A DNA stretch of 37,043 nucleotides from SHLQ01 sp964445255 (GCA_964445255.1 CAYUKM010000012.1:1-37043); one strand, 5' to 3'; positions 14,695 to 22,576 are shown, numbered from the stretch's first letter. Made by a program: numbers and translations. The notes: generated by a model not told the origin, from the sequence alone.

Positions 14695-14981
14695 CCTCTG
14701 GCTAGCAGCANNNNNNNNNNNNNNNNNNNNNNNNNNNNNNNNNNNNNNNNNNNNNNNNNNNNNNNNNNNNNNNNNNNNNNNNNNNNNNNNNNNNNNNNNN
14801 NNNNNNNNNNGAGCATCGAGAGCCGTCAGGCTCGGATTGCGACCGCTGGAGGGCGAAGCCCGGGGGACTAGTGAGTTCCGATCCGGCTCCGCCGGTCGGA
14901 ACGGGCGCGGCCTCTGGCTAGCAGCAGAGCATCGAGAGCCGTCAGGCTCGGATTGCGACCGCTGGAGGGCGAAGCCCGGGG
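14695..14981. repeat. Tandem intergenic hairpin repeat, two copies 116 bp apart, broken by an assembly gap
   Basis: A 71-base sequence beginning CCTCTGGCTAGCAGCA occurs at 14911-14981. The same sequence is found split over the gap, as 14695-14710 plus 14811-14865. Each copy encodes two small stems: GAGCC-GTCA-GGCTC and GGGC-GAA-GCCC. Between the copies, 14875-14902 folds as a 12-bp stem with one bulged T and a TCC loop. The unit is not coding in any convincing frame. That an assembler stopped here suggests more copies elsewhere in the genome. Confidence 0.7.
14711..14810. other. Assembly gap (100 N) inside the repeat field
   Basis: Exactly 100 N. The sequence on the two sides continues the 71-base repeat without loss, so the simplest reading is that the true gap is zero. 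A collapsed longer array or a missing insert cannot be ruled out. Confidence 0.85.
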
Positions 14982-15050
14982 AACTAGAGTTTCAATCCGC
15001 AGAGCGCACCGAGCGGAGCGAATGTGCGATTGCGGCGAGTGATGCTCTGC
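14924..15050. repeat. 127-bp segment bounded by 10-bp inverted repeats
   Basis: GCAGAGCATC (14924-14933) is the exact reverse complement of GATGCTCTGC (15041-15050). Inside are the two small stems of repeat copy 2 and a further stem formed by CAATCCGCA (14993-15001) with TGCGATTG (15025-15032), one base bulged. The left inverted-repeat sequence also occurs at the start of repeat copy 1, over the gap junction. It may be a non-autonomous palindromic element or a structured RNA; no transposase or target-site duplication is seen. Confidence 0.45.
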
Positions 15051-15056
15051 AGCCCG

Positions 15057-15090
15057 TGCCGCCAAAATCGCGGCGGAGCCGCTGGCGGCA
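15057..15090. terminator. Strong compound hairpin downstream of thiP
   Basis: TGCCGCCA (15057-15064) pairs with TGGCGGCA (15083-15090). Inside it, after five unpaired bases, GCGGC (15070-15074) pairs with GCCGC (15078-15082) over a GGA loop. It lies 12 bases past the thiP stop on the minus strand, where a transcript end is expected. No T-run follows, so the terminator call is tentative; it also shares the triloop style of the neighbouring repeats. Confidence 0.45.
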
Positions 15091-15102
15091 AAGGGATCAG
15101 AG

Positions 15103-16740
15103 CTACAGCACTTCGGCGCGGTCGAATCGGTCGATGGCGAGCAGTAGCCCACCGGTGATGATGAGCAGGATGACGCTGAGGGCCATTGCTTGGCCGCGGA
15201 TCATGTCGCCGGGTTGGCCGAGCAGTCGCTCGATTGCGAGGGGGACGGTCATCAGGTCGGGGCGGCGGCCGACGAACGATGTAGCACCAAACTCACCGAG
15301 CGAGATAGCGAACCCGAAGCCGGCGCCAATCAACAGTGCCCGGCGCGCGATGGGGAGATCGATCGTGCGCCAGATCTCGGCAGGGCTTGTGCCCATGGTG
15401 GCGGCTGCTTCGCGGAGCTGGGGGTCGATCGCGCGCAGTACGGGCACGACGGCGCGGGTGACGAAGGGGATGGCGATGAGCGATTGTGCCAGCGGGATGA
15501 TCACCCACGACTGGCGCAGGTTGAGAATTCCGGAGTCGAACGTGATGAGGATGCCGAAGCCGAGCGTCACTGCTGAGGTGCCGAGCGGTAGGAGATAGGC
15601 GAGGTCCAGAAGCTGGCGCCAACGGCCCTTGCCATAGACGACCGCGAAGGCTGCCCATCCGCCGATGATCGTGGCGATCGTTGTGGCGACCACGGCGAAG
15701 CCGATCGAGTTGAAGACGGCGCGCAATGGGCTGACCGTGAGAAAGGGTGGCCGCTCGGTGAGCGCTCGGTAGTTGCCGAACCCGAAGCCTCCGTCGGCTC
15801 GCAGAGACTCGACGATCAGCAAGGTGATTGGGGTCATGAGGAACAGCAGTGTCAGAACTACGGTGGCCCCGGCGAGTGCAGCGTCTCGCCCTGACGCGAT
15901 TGGTCGACGACGATCCACCGCCAGTCGGTCACCTCTACGCAGTTGCGTTCGTAATCGAAGGTTGGCCGCCACCAGCAATACCACGACCAGCAGTTGGAGG
16001 ATCGAGAGCACCGCTGCAGTTGCGAAGTCGGTTCGGCTGATCGCGAAGCGGAAGATCTCTGTTTCGATCGTTCGCTCCCGGGCGCCACCCAAGATCAACA
16101 CGATGCCGAACGACGTGAAGGTGAAGAGGAACACGATCGAGCTCGCTGCCAAAAGGGCAGGGCGAAGGCGCCGGAGGGTAATCCGCCAGAACGCCTGAGC
16201 CCAAGTGCTTCCCAGGGTTCGGGCGGTGTGCTCATCGTCGCGAGAGAGCTGGCTCCAGAACCCGCCGACGGTGCGCACGACTACGGCCACGTTGAAGAAG
16301 ACGTGGGCGGTGATGATCGCAAACGACGATCGCGTCAGCGAGAACGGGCCGGTCGTCAGGCCGAGTCGATCACCGGTGGTCAGGAACGCGCCGGCGACGA
16401 CGACCGTTGGCAGCACGAAGGGCAGCGTTACCAACGCGGTGATCAACCGTCGTCCACGGAATTCGTAGTTGGCCACGACACCTGCCAAGGGAAGTCCGAC
16501 CAGCAGTGTCAAGATCGTCGAGACGCTCGCCTGCCACAGCGTGAACCACGCGGCTGAACGAATCGAGCTGTTTGTAAAGACGTTGGCGAACGCGGCCGGG
16601 TCGTCACCCAGGCCGCGCGCCAACAAGTTGATGACCGGCCATGCGAAGAAGATGGCGAGGAACAGCGCCGGTACGACGCCGAGGCGTAGAGGGCTGCGCC
16701 CACCTAGCCCGTGATGATGGCGTTCCACCGCTCGGTCCAA
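15103..16740 (-). CDS. thiP: Thiamine ABC transporter permease, two fused domains
   Basis: This protein of about 545 residues is a double-length binding-protein-dependent permease with roughly twelve membrane helices. Each half has its EAA loop, which contacts the ATPase: HTARTLGSTWAQAFWRITL near residue 173, and REAAATMGTSPAEIWRTIDLP near residue 450. The tandem layout occurs in ThiP and in Fe(III) FbpB-type permeases; the TPP riboswitch in front of the operon settles the substrate as thiamine or its phosphates. It overlaps thiB by 37 bases. The start is unclear, TTG at 16740 or GTG at 16728, both inside thiB. No ThiQ ATPase gene follows: the next 600 bp hold only repeats and assembly gaps. 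Confidence 0.88.
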   Translation of the reverse strand: MDRAVERHHHGLGGRSPLRLGVVPALFLAIFFAWPVINLLARGLGDDPAAFANVFTNSSIRSAAWFTLWQASVSTILTLLVGLPLAGVVANYEFRGRRLITALVTLPFVLPTVVVAGAFLTTGDRLGLTTGPFSLTRSSFAIITAHVFFNVAVVVRTVGGFWSQLSRDDEHTARTLGSTWAQAFWRITLRRLRPALLAASSIVFLFTFTSFGIVLILGGARERTIETEIFRFAISRTDFATAAVLSILQLLVVVLLVAANLRLRTQLRRGDRLAVDRRRPIASGRDAALAGATVVLTLLFLMTPITLLIVESLRADGGFGFGNYRALTERPPFLTVSPLRAVFNSIGFAVVATTIATIIGGWAAFAVVYGKGRWRQLLDLAYLLPLGTSAVTLGFGILITFDSGILNLRQSWVIIPLAQSLIAIPFVTRAVVPVLRAIDPQLREAAATMGTSPAEIWRTIDLPIARRALLIGAGFGFAISLGEFGATSFVGRRPDLMTVPLAIERLLGQPGDMIRGQAMALSVILLIITGGLLLAIDRFDRAEVL

Positions 16741-17819
16741 TCGTCACGATTGGCCTCGATGACGGCAGGGTTCAGCGTGAGCGGGTCGTCAGCCAGTGGT
16801 CCGAACTCCACGAACGATTCCGGAAGATCGACCGAGCCATTGGCCGGGTACACGAACTGGTTGAGCGGAAGGTCGGCCTGGTAGGTCTCGCTCAACATGA
16901 AGTCGAGCAATGCAGCGGCGGCCTCGGGGTTCTCTGAACCGGCGAGGACGCCGGCGAACTCGATTTGGCGGAAGCAGCTATCGAAGAGCACCTCAATGCG
17001 AGGGGCGTCGATTGGCTCCTCAGCAAAGAGCACGTCGGCCGGTGGGCTCGAAGCGTAGGAGGTGACGATCGAGCGGTCGCCGCCACCAGCAGTGAACTCA
17101 CCGAAGTAGGCGTCGCTCCAGCCAGCGGTGACCGAGAGTCCGTTTTCGTTGAGGGAGGTCCAGTAGTCCTCCCAGCCGTCTTCGCCGAAGCGGGCGATGG
17201 TGGCGAGCAAGAAGGCGAATCCTGGGGAGGAGCTCTCGGGGTTCTGGGTAACGAACTCGCCAGCGTTGGCTGGGTCGATCAGGTCTTCGAGCGAGGTCGG
17301 TGCGTCGCCTGGCAGTTCCTCGGTCCAGTAATTCACGCACACGTCGCTGAAGTCGATCGGGGTGACACGGTTGTGTGGGTCGAGCTGCAGCTCGGCGCTG
17401 ACGGTGTCGAGGCCGCTCGCAGCGAATGGGGTGAACAGACCCGCTTCGAGGCCGCGGCACAAGAAGCTGTTGTCGATACCGAAGAGCACGTCTGCGGTTG
17501 GGGAGTCTGCGGTTAGTACGGCTTGGCTGACGAGTTGGCCAGCGTCGCCGACGGCGACCTGTTCTACCTCGATTCCGGTCTCGGCGGTGAAGGCTGCGAG
17601 CGTTCCTTCGCTCAAGGCGAACGAGTCGTGGGTGGCCAAGGTGATCGACGTTCCGGAGAGGTCGGCATCGCCGACCTCGATGGCGTCGAGGCCCGGATCG
17701 GTGAAGCAGGCGGACTCGGCCGGATCGCCGCTGGCTGTTTCGCTATCGCTGCCGCAGGCAGCGAGTACGAGCGCGAATGCGACAAAGATCGCAACGCGGA
17801 CACGAGAGTGAGTGGTCAT
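16704..17819 (-). CDS. thiB: Thiamine ABC transporter substrate-binding lipoprotein
   Basis: This 371-residue protein has a lipoprotein signal (VAIFVAFALVLAAC, Cys near residue 22). It resembles the ThiB/FbpA-type periplasmic-binding fold: ITLATHDSFALSEGTLAAFTAETGIEVE-like opening, VLFGIDNSFLCRGLEAGLFTP, and a DVCVNYW strand. It captures thiamine compounds outside the membrane for ThiP. The frame runs up to 17879, through the riboswitch; the ATG at 17819 is chosen because GGAGG lies seven bases upstream and the signal peptide follows directly. Upstream is a TPP riboswitch whose 3' end abuts this ribosome binding site. Co-transcribed with thiP, with overlapping ends. Confidence 0.9.
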   Translation of the reverse strand: MTTHSRVRVAIFVAFALVLAACGSDSETASGDPAESACFTDPGLDAIEVGDADLSGTSITLATHDSFALSEGTLAAFTAETGIEVEQVAVGDAGQLVSQAVLTADSPTADVLFGIDNSFLCRGLEAGLFTPFAASGLDTVSAELQLDPHNRVTPIDFSDVCVNYWTEELPGDAPTSLEDLIDPANAGEFVTQNPESSSPGFAFLLATIARFGEDGWEDYWTSLNENGLSVTAGWSDAYFGEFTAGGGDRSIVTSYASSPPADVLFAEEPIDAPRIEVLFDSCFRQIEFAGVLAGSENPEAAAALLDFMLSETYQADLPLNQFVYPANGSVDLPESFVEFGPLADDPLTLNPAVIEANRDDWTERWNAIITG

Positions 17820-17829
17820 TGTTCTTCCT

Positions 17830-17912
17830 CCGCTGGCATTACCCAGATCAGGTTTTCGGGTCGGTGACGCTGTCGTCACCCTCTCAGCACGGTTGCCCGA
17901 GCTCCCCGGTTG
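17830..17912 (-). ncRNA. TPP riboswitch (THI element)
   Basis: Read on the minus strand the region shows the conserved parts in order: GGGGAGC, then CTGAGAGGG, a 7-bp stem GGTGACG-ACAG-CGTCACC, then ACCCG, ACCTGATCTGGGTAATGCC and AGCG. These are the pyrimidine- and pyrophosphate-sensing arms of the TPP aptamer. The ribosome binding site of thiB (GGAGGA) follows at once, and there is no room for a separate terminator, so control is likely at translation initiation: TPP binding would mask the site and switch thiamine uptake off. Confidence 0.95.
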
Positions 17913-17920
17913 TTGGTTTC

Positions 17921-17926
17921 ACCATA
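17921..17926 (-). promoter_or_regulatory. -10 element for the thiBP operon
   Basis: TATGGT on the minus strand matches TANNNT. Transcription would begin near 17914, immediately before the TPP aptamer, leaving it at the 5' end of the mRNA. Confidence 0.5.
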
Positions 17927-18015
17927 GCGGCGAGTGGGCACATCGGCATATGCGCGAAGCCCGAGGTGTCGGGCGCGGTGTCTTGCTCCTCGATTAATGG
18001 GAGCATGCTATAGGT

Positions 18016-18561
18016 ATGCACGTCGAAGACACCCCGCGCCTACAGCCACTGCGTCCGGCGTTTTGGATCATGTTAAGCGCCGCAGCCTTAGTGCTGGCTA
18101 CGTGTTCCAGCGAGCCGGCCTCCATAGGGGGTGCTCCCGTAGATCCTGACCAGACGGTTGGACGACAGGTAGGCCAGGGTGAGGCCCGTGAAGTCGGCAC
18201 CGGTGAGGTTGTCGAGGGGGCATGCGTCAATCTTCCACCCTCGACCGACGTGTTGGAGGCGGTCACTCAAGTTTCCTGCTTTGAGGATCACGACGGACAG
18301 GTCGCAGCGGTCTTCGATCTGCCGTTCGAGGGGGACTTCCCCGGTGAGGACGCAATTCTCCTCGAGGCTCAAACGGGTTGCGTGGCTCGCTTCGAAGACT
18401 TCGTCGACATCTCCTACGACGAGTCGATCTACTTCCTTCAAAGCTTCACTCCGACGGAGGATTCGTGGACCAACCTCGAGGACCGCTCGGTGTTGTGCTT
18501 GATCTTGCCGCCGATCGGGAACGATCAGTTGGTTGGCGATTTACGCGGTGTAGCCGAGTAG
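18016..18561 (+). CDS. Lipoprotein with septum-formation-like domain
   Basis: This 181-residue protein has a signal peptide with a lipobox (LVLATC, C30), so it is an outer-face lipoprotein. The mature part, from about residue 65, matches the general pattern of the actinobacterial Septum_form family: a VSCFEDHDGQVAAVFDLP opening (Cys and an H before a variable loop), FPGEDAI, a second Cys (TGCVARF), W151, then DRSVLCLI with the last Cys. The conserved Cys residues likely make disulfides. The biochemical role of the family is unknown. The start could be ATG 18016 or ATG 18070; the former is kept because it gives a charged n-region. It diverges from thiB. Confidence 0.65.
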   Translation: MHVEDTPRLQPLRPAFWIMLSAAALVLATCSSEPASIGGAPVDPDQTVGRQVGQGEAREVGTGEVVEGACVNLPPSTDVLEAVTQVSCFEDHDGQVAAVFDLPFEGDFPGEDAILLEAQTGCVARFEDFVDISYDESIYFLQSFTPTEDSWTNLEDRSVLCLILPPIGNDQLVGDLRGVAE

Positions 18562-18620
18562 CGAAATTTGGCGCGTCATATCACCGTGACCGATAGTTGC
18601 GTGTGAGTTCCGATGCCGCA

Positions 18621-20021
18621 ATGAAGGTGCTGTTTGCCTCGAGTGAAGCTGCGCCGGTCGCCCGCGTCGGCGGCCTCGCGGAGGCGGCAGCTGGTTTGAT
18701 CCGAGCGCTTCGCTCCGATCCGAGGGTTGACCTTACGCTCGTCTTGCCCGACTACGGCGACGTCGAACTTGCGGACGAGACGTCTCGATCGCTCAAGGTG
18801 CCTAGTTGGGTCGGAACGGCCAGCGTGCGTAGCGGGGTCGTTCCGGAGCTCGGATCGCTGCAACTGGTCAGTGTTCCGGGGATGGCTCGCCCTAACCCCT
18901 ATGTCGACGCCGACGGCAATGGCTGGCCCGACAACGACCGCAGATTCTTCGGGTTCTCCGCAGGCGTCGCAGCGATAGCGAACGAAGGATCGTTCGACCT
19001 CGTGCACCTCAACGATTGGCAGACGGCAATCGCCCTGGCCATGACCGACCTTCCGTCGGTGTTCACGATCCATACGCTTGGTTACCAAGGCCGCGCGAAT
19101 CACAATTGGTTGGATTTCATCGGTGGCGACAAGATCGAGAGCTTCGACCGAGGGGATCACTTCAACCCGGTTGCGGGGGCGATCGACTTGGCGGACGCGG
19201 TGGTCGCTGTGAGCCCCTCCTATGCCGAAGAGATCCGCGAGTCGTACCGGGGCGAGGGCCTCCACAACGACCTGCTCGCCCGGGGTTCGGAACTCGTCGG
19301 GATCTGCAACGGGATCGATACCGAGATGTGGGATCCGACGAACGATCCCTACCTCATCGCTAACTTCGGGCGCTCGACCCTTGCGAAGAAGACGGTGAAC
19401 AGCGACCATCTGCGCGAGCTCGCCGGCTGGTCCGGTAGCGATGACTTGATCCTCGGGATGGTCACCCGGATGGTCGACCAGAAGGGCATCGACCTAGCGA
19501 TCAGCCTCTTGCCGTACTTTGAGCACTTGCGGGTTCGACTGTTCTTGTTGGGCAGCGGCGAGGAGCGGCTCGCCCGTTGGGCTCGCGAGGTCTCCGCCGA
19601 GAACCTGGAGCGATTCCATTATGTCGAGGCATACGACGTGGCTATCGCGCATCAAATATTTGGGGGCGCCGACTTCTTGTTGATGCCGAGCCGGTTCGAA
19701 CCATGCGGGCTCGCGCAGATGCAGGCCATGCGATACGGCACGGTCCCGATCGTGACTCCGGTTGGAGGCTTGCTCGACACGGTTGCTGACGCGGACGTGT
19801 ATCCCGACCTCGGCAACGGCTTTATGGCCAAGACCATCGACGTCGCCGGGATGGTCGACGCGGTACACCGTGCGGTTGCCGCGGGCAGGGTTAAGCGCCG
19901 ATATCGGGAGATACAAAAGCGCGGCATGGTGGTGGACTGGTCGTGGGAAGAACCCAAGGAACAGTTCCTCAACCTGTATCGATCGGTGCACGAGCAGGCG
20001 TCGAAGACGAAGGCAACCTAG
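18621..20021 (+). CDS. glgA: Glycogen (starch) synthase, GT5 family
   Basis: This 466-residue enzyme transfers glucose from ADP-glucose to the non-reducing end of alpha-1,4-glucan. The GT-B fold is clear: MKVLFASSEAAPVARVGGLA at the N-terminus, LVHLNDWQTAIA, and the C-terminal SRFEPCGLAQMQAMRYGTVP with TPVGGLLDTV. The N-terminal KxGGL loop is altered: R15 stands where E. coli GlgA has K15, a residue that contacts ADP-glucose. The start is chosen for the family N-terminus; in-frame TTG 18597 and GTG 18603 are alternatives. A three-codon ORF (ATG 18613) ends in a TGA that overlaps the glgA ATG. glgC lies about 1.3 kb away on the opposite strand, so both glycogen-synthesis steps are encoded here. 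Confidence 0.92.
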   Translation: MKVLFASSEAAPVARVGGLAEAAAGLIRALRSDPRVDLTLVLPDYGDVELADETSRSLKVPSWVGTASVRSGVVPELGSLQLVSVPGMARPNPYVDADGNGWPDNDRRFFGFSAGVAAIANEGSFDLVHLNDWQTAIALAMTDLPSVFTIHTLGYQGRANHNWLDFIGGDKIESFDRGDHFNPVAGAIDLADAVVAVSPSYAEEIRESYRGEGLHNDLLARGSELVGICNGIDTEMWDPTNDPYLIANFGRSTLAKKTVNSDHLRELAGWSGSDDLILGMVTRMVDQKGIDLAISLLPYFEHLRVRLFLLGSGEERLARWAREVSAENLERFHYVEAYDVAIAHQIFGGADFLLMPSRFEPCGLAQMQAMRYGTVPIVTPVGGLLDTVADADVYPDLGNGFMAKTIDVAGMVDAVHRAVAAGRVKRRYREIQKRGMVVDWSWEEPKEQFLNLYRSVHEQASKTKAT

Positions 20022-20024
20022 GGT
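20019..20024 (+). promoter_or_regulatory. -10 element of leaderless promoter (MDR reductase), overlapping the glgA stop
   Basis: TAGGGT matches TANNNT, with six bases before the ATG at 20031. Its TAG is also the stop codon of glgA. Confidence 0.5.
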
Positions 20025-20030
20025 CTCGCC

Positions 20031-21074
20031 ATGGCGATTCCAACTTCCATCACGGGGCTCGTTCAGACCCAAAACGGCTACAACCTCAACCCCGAGGGGC
20101 ACATCCGTTTCGACACGTTTGAGCCATACCTCGAACTACGTGATGTCGACGTGCCGGAGCTCGACGAGAACCATGTGATGATCGAGATGACGATGGCGTC
20201 GATCAACCCGAGCGATTTGCACTTTCTCAAGGGCGAGTACGGCCAACCACGCGTAGCTGGCAAACCCGCAGGGTTTGAGGGTGTCGGCTCGGTGATCGCC
20301 TCTGGATCGGACCCGTATGCGACTTCGCTGGTCGGTCAGCGTGTGTCGTTCGTAGCGACTCCGTCGGGTTCGGGAACTTGGGCCACCCACGCCGTCACCG
20401 AGGCGGCCGTGTGCATCCCGATGCCAGACACCGTGGCCGACCCTGATGCCGCTGGCTTCATCGTCAATCCGCTCACCGCAGCTGCGATGTTCGACCAGGC
20501 CAAGGGTTCAGGCACCGGTGCGGTCATCTTGACCGCTGGCGCGAGCCAGGTATCGAAGTTCATCATCGCCCTCGCTCGAGATGCGGGCCTGGAGAGCATC
20601 GCCATCGTGCGCCGTGACGTGCACAACGAGACGCTCAAGAACCTCGGTGCTACCGAGATTCTCAACCAAACAGACGACGCCTTCGACGAGGAACTCGCCG
20701 CAGCTGTACGAGAGCATCGCCCGGCCACGCTGATCGACGCGGTTGTCGACGCCACGTCGACCAAGGTGTTCAACGCCATGGGTAAGAACAGCACCTGGCT
20801 GGTCTACGGTTCGCTTTCGCCAGACGTCCCCCCGATCGGTGACCCGGGCGGCATGATCTTCCAGAACAAGACCATCCGAGGCTTCTGGTTAAGCCCGTGG
20901 CTCTTGGAGACATCGCTCGAAGACAAGATGGCCGTCTTCGGTGAGGTCCAAGCCCGTTTCGGTGACGGCCGCTGGAGCACCGACGTCGGCGCCACCATCA
21001 CCCTCGCCGACGTGATGACCGTCCTCGCCGACACCCTCAAAGACCCCCGCGGCAAAGTCTTCATCACTCCGTAG
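20031..21074 (+). CDS. Medium-chain (MDR) NAD(P)H oxidoreductase, enoyl-reductase/quinone-reductase type
   Basis: This 347-residue protein has the zinc-free medium-chain dehydrogenase/reductase fold. The N-terminal GroES-like domain includes MASINPSDLHFLKGEYG and GFEGVGSVIASG. The Rossmann part has ILTAGASQVSKFIIALARDAG followed by IAIVRRDVHNETLKNLGATEILN, as in mitochondrial-type enoyl reductases and quinone reductases. No catalytic or structural zinc cysteines are seen. NADPH is probable from the arginines after the second strand. The substrate is unknown: 2-enoyl thioesters or quinones are candidates. It starts nine bases after glgA on the same strand and may be co-transcribed, but it also has its own leaderless promoter signal. 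Confidence 0.85.
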   Translation: MAIPTSITGLVQTQNGYNLNPEGHIRFDTFEPYLELRDVDVPELDENHVMIEMTMASINPSDLHFLKGEYGQPRVAGKPAGFEGVGSVIASGSDPYATSLVGQRVSFVATPSGSGTWATHAVTEAAVCIPMPDTVADPDAAGFIVNPLTAAAMFDQAKGSGTGAVILTAGASQVSKFIIALARDAGLESIAIVRRDVHNETLKNLGATEILNQTDDAFDEELAAAVREHRPATLIDAVVDATSTKVFNAMGKNSTWLVYGSLSPDVPPIGDPGGMIFQNKTIRGFWLSPWLLETSLEDKMAVFGEVQARFGDGRWSTDVGATITLADVMTVLADTLKDPRGKVFITP

Positions 21075-21093
21075 GTGCGAGCGAGTCGCAGAG

Positions 21094-21108
21094 GTGGGCC
21101 CGACCCAC
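21094..21108. terminator. Small hairpin between the convergent MDR and glgC genes
   Basis: GTGGG (21094-21098) pairs with CCCAC (21104-21108) over five bases. It is the only simple stem I see in the 227-bp gap between the two convergent genes. No T-run follows in either direction. The rest of the gap shows no gene that I can support. Confidence 0.25.
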
Positions 21109-21301
21109 ATCGCCACTTCGCCGTTGCGAAAGAGTTCGAGGCAACGATCGCTTGTCAGCATGGCGAGCTCCGTCGCTGTCCCCTGAACCTATTGGCGGCC
21201 GCCCTCCTGCGTATTTCGCGCCTACACACCTATTTCACGGTACTACCCGGACTCCACCTCGGTTCCGCGACACCGACGTCGGCGCGACCGTCGCCCTCGT
21301 G

Positions 21302-22564
21302 CTACAAGCGCTCGCCTGGTTTGGGGATGACGACGTTCTTGGGGATGACGACGATTCCGCCGTCGCTGACGTGGTACTGCTCGGCGTCGGCTTTTGGGTC
21401 GACGCCGATCTCCATGCCTGGTGGGATCTGTACGTTCTTGTCGATGACGCAATTGCGAATCGTGGCGCCTGCGCCGACGTAGACGTCGTCGAACAGCACC
21501 GTGTTTTGGATATCCGCTCCCGCGTGCACCTGGGCCCCCTGAGACACGACCGAGTTCACGACTCGACCTCCCGAAACGACCACGCCCGATGACACGATCG
21601 AGTTCACGACGTCGGGTGACGCGCCCGAGTCGTCGATCACCATCTTCGCTGGTGGCAGGTTGCGGCTATAGCTGAATATCGGCCATTGACGGTTGTAGAG
21701 GTCGAAGGCTGGCTTGGGCTTTACGAGGTCCATGTTCGCCTCGAAGAACGAGTCAATAGTTCCAACGTCTCGCCAGTAATGCCGGCTCTCGTCTCCGTCA
21801 CCGGGAACGACGTTCTTGGTGAAGTCGTAGACACCTGCTTCGCCACGCTCGACGAGGGCTGGTATGAGGTCGCCGCCGATGTCGTGCTTTGACGACTCGC
21901 TCGCCGCGTCGTCCGAAGCCATATCCAACAACATCTCCGTGGAGAAGATGTAGTTACCCATCGAGGCGAATACCTCGTCGGGAGAGTCAGGCAAGCCGGG
22001 GGGATCCTTGGGCTTCTCCAAGAACTCGACGATGCGGTTCGAGCCCTCGGCGACTTTGATGACGCCGAACTGATCGGCCTCTGCGCGAGGAATGCGAATA
22101 CCTGCGACCGTGGCTCCGAAGCCGCCCTGTATGTGTTCATCAAGCATCTGGCGAGCGTCGATCCGGTAGATGTGGTCGGCGCCGAACACGATGATGTTCT
22201 CGGGTCGTTCGTCCTGGATCAGATTGAAGTTCTGATAGATCGCGTCGAGCGATCCGGTAAACCAACGTGGGCCGCGTCGCATTTGCGCGGGAACGGTGGT
22301 GACGTAGTTGCCGAGCTGTCGAGACAGGCTCCAGGTACGCGAGATGTGCACGTCGAGGCTGTGCGATTTGTATTGGGTCAGCACGACGATCTTGCGATAT
22401 CCCGAATTGACCAGGTTCGACAGCGCAAAGTCGATCAGGCGGTAGCGGCCCCCGAACGGCACCGCCGGTTTGGCTCGTGGTCCCGTCAAGGGCAGAAGTC
22501 GTGTGCCCTCACCGCCCGCGAGAACCATGCAGAGGATATTTGGTCGCTTACCAAGCTCAATCAC
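21302..22564 (-). CDS. glgC: Glucose-1-phosphate adenylyltransferase (ADP-glucose pyrophosphorylase)
   Basis: This 420-residue enzyme makes ADP-glucose from glucose-1-phosphate and ATP, the committed step of bacterial glycogen synthesis. The nucleotidyltransferase signature LAGGEGTRLLPLT is near residues 15-27, followed by KPAVPFGGRYRLIDFALSN. Then come GTADA-type WFTGSLDAIYQN, the FGADHIYRID metal site, and FLEKPKDPP around the sugar phosphate. The C-terminal 110 residues are a left-handed beta-helix with hexapeptide repeats, typical of the tetramer. Length and order are normal. Start is GTG with TAGTGT six bases upstream. It works with glgA, on the opposite strand beyond the MDR gene. Confidence 0.96.
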   Translation of the reverse strand: MIELGKRPNILCMVLAGGEGTRLLPLTGPRAKPAVPFGGRYRLIDFALSNLVNSGYRKIVVLTQYKSHSLDVHISRTWSLSRQLGNYVTTVPAQMRRGPRWFTGSLDAIYQNFNLIQDERPENIIVFGADHIYRIDARQMLDEHIQGGFGATVAGIRIPRAEADQFGVIKVAEGSNRIVEFLEKPKDPPGLPDSPDEVFASMGNYIFSTEMLLDMASDDAASESSKHDIGGDLIPALVERGEAGVYDFTKNVVPGDGDESRHYWRDVGTIDSFFEANMDLVKPKPAFDLYNRQWPIFSYSRNLPPAKMVIDDSGASPDVVNSIVSSGVVVSGGRVVNSVVSQGAQVHAGADIQNTVLFDDVYVGAGATIRNCVIDKNVQIPPGMEIGVDPKADAEQYHVSDGGIVVIPKNVVIPKPGERL

Positions 22565-22570
22565 ACTTAG

Positions 22571-22576
22571 ACACTA
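22571..22576 (-). promoter_or_regulatory. -10 element of leaderless promoter (glgC)
   Basis: TAGTGT on the minus strand matches TANNNT, with six bases (CTAAGT) before the GTG at 22564. It lies in the 39-bp gap after the phosphatase gene, and no ribosome binding site is present. Confidence 0.6.

Noticed and set aside
14695..14981. CRISPR array in the repeat field
   Set aside because: Only two copies at 116-bp spacing, the repeat is 71 bases long, and there are no cas genes.
14492..15598. Open frames running through the N stretches
   Set aside because: They depend on 100-base placeholders and a duplicated contig end; none matches a protein.
15103..17819. Fe(III) uptake system (FbpA/FbpB), which the permease layout could also suggest
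   Set aside because: The TPP riboswitch in the leader assigns the operon to thiamine.
20889..21161. Minus-strand frame beginning MLTSDRCLELFRNGEVAMW, slightly like a pyridoxamine-oxidase-type N-terminus
   Set aside because: After about 30 residues it runs into the shadow of the MDR gene and loses any resemblance; at most a remnant, not supportable.
21075..21301. tRNA or small RNA gene in the gap between MDR and glgC (a TTCGA motif is present)
   Set aside because: No acceptor or anticodon stem can be formed around it.
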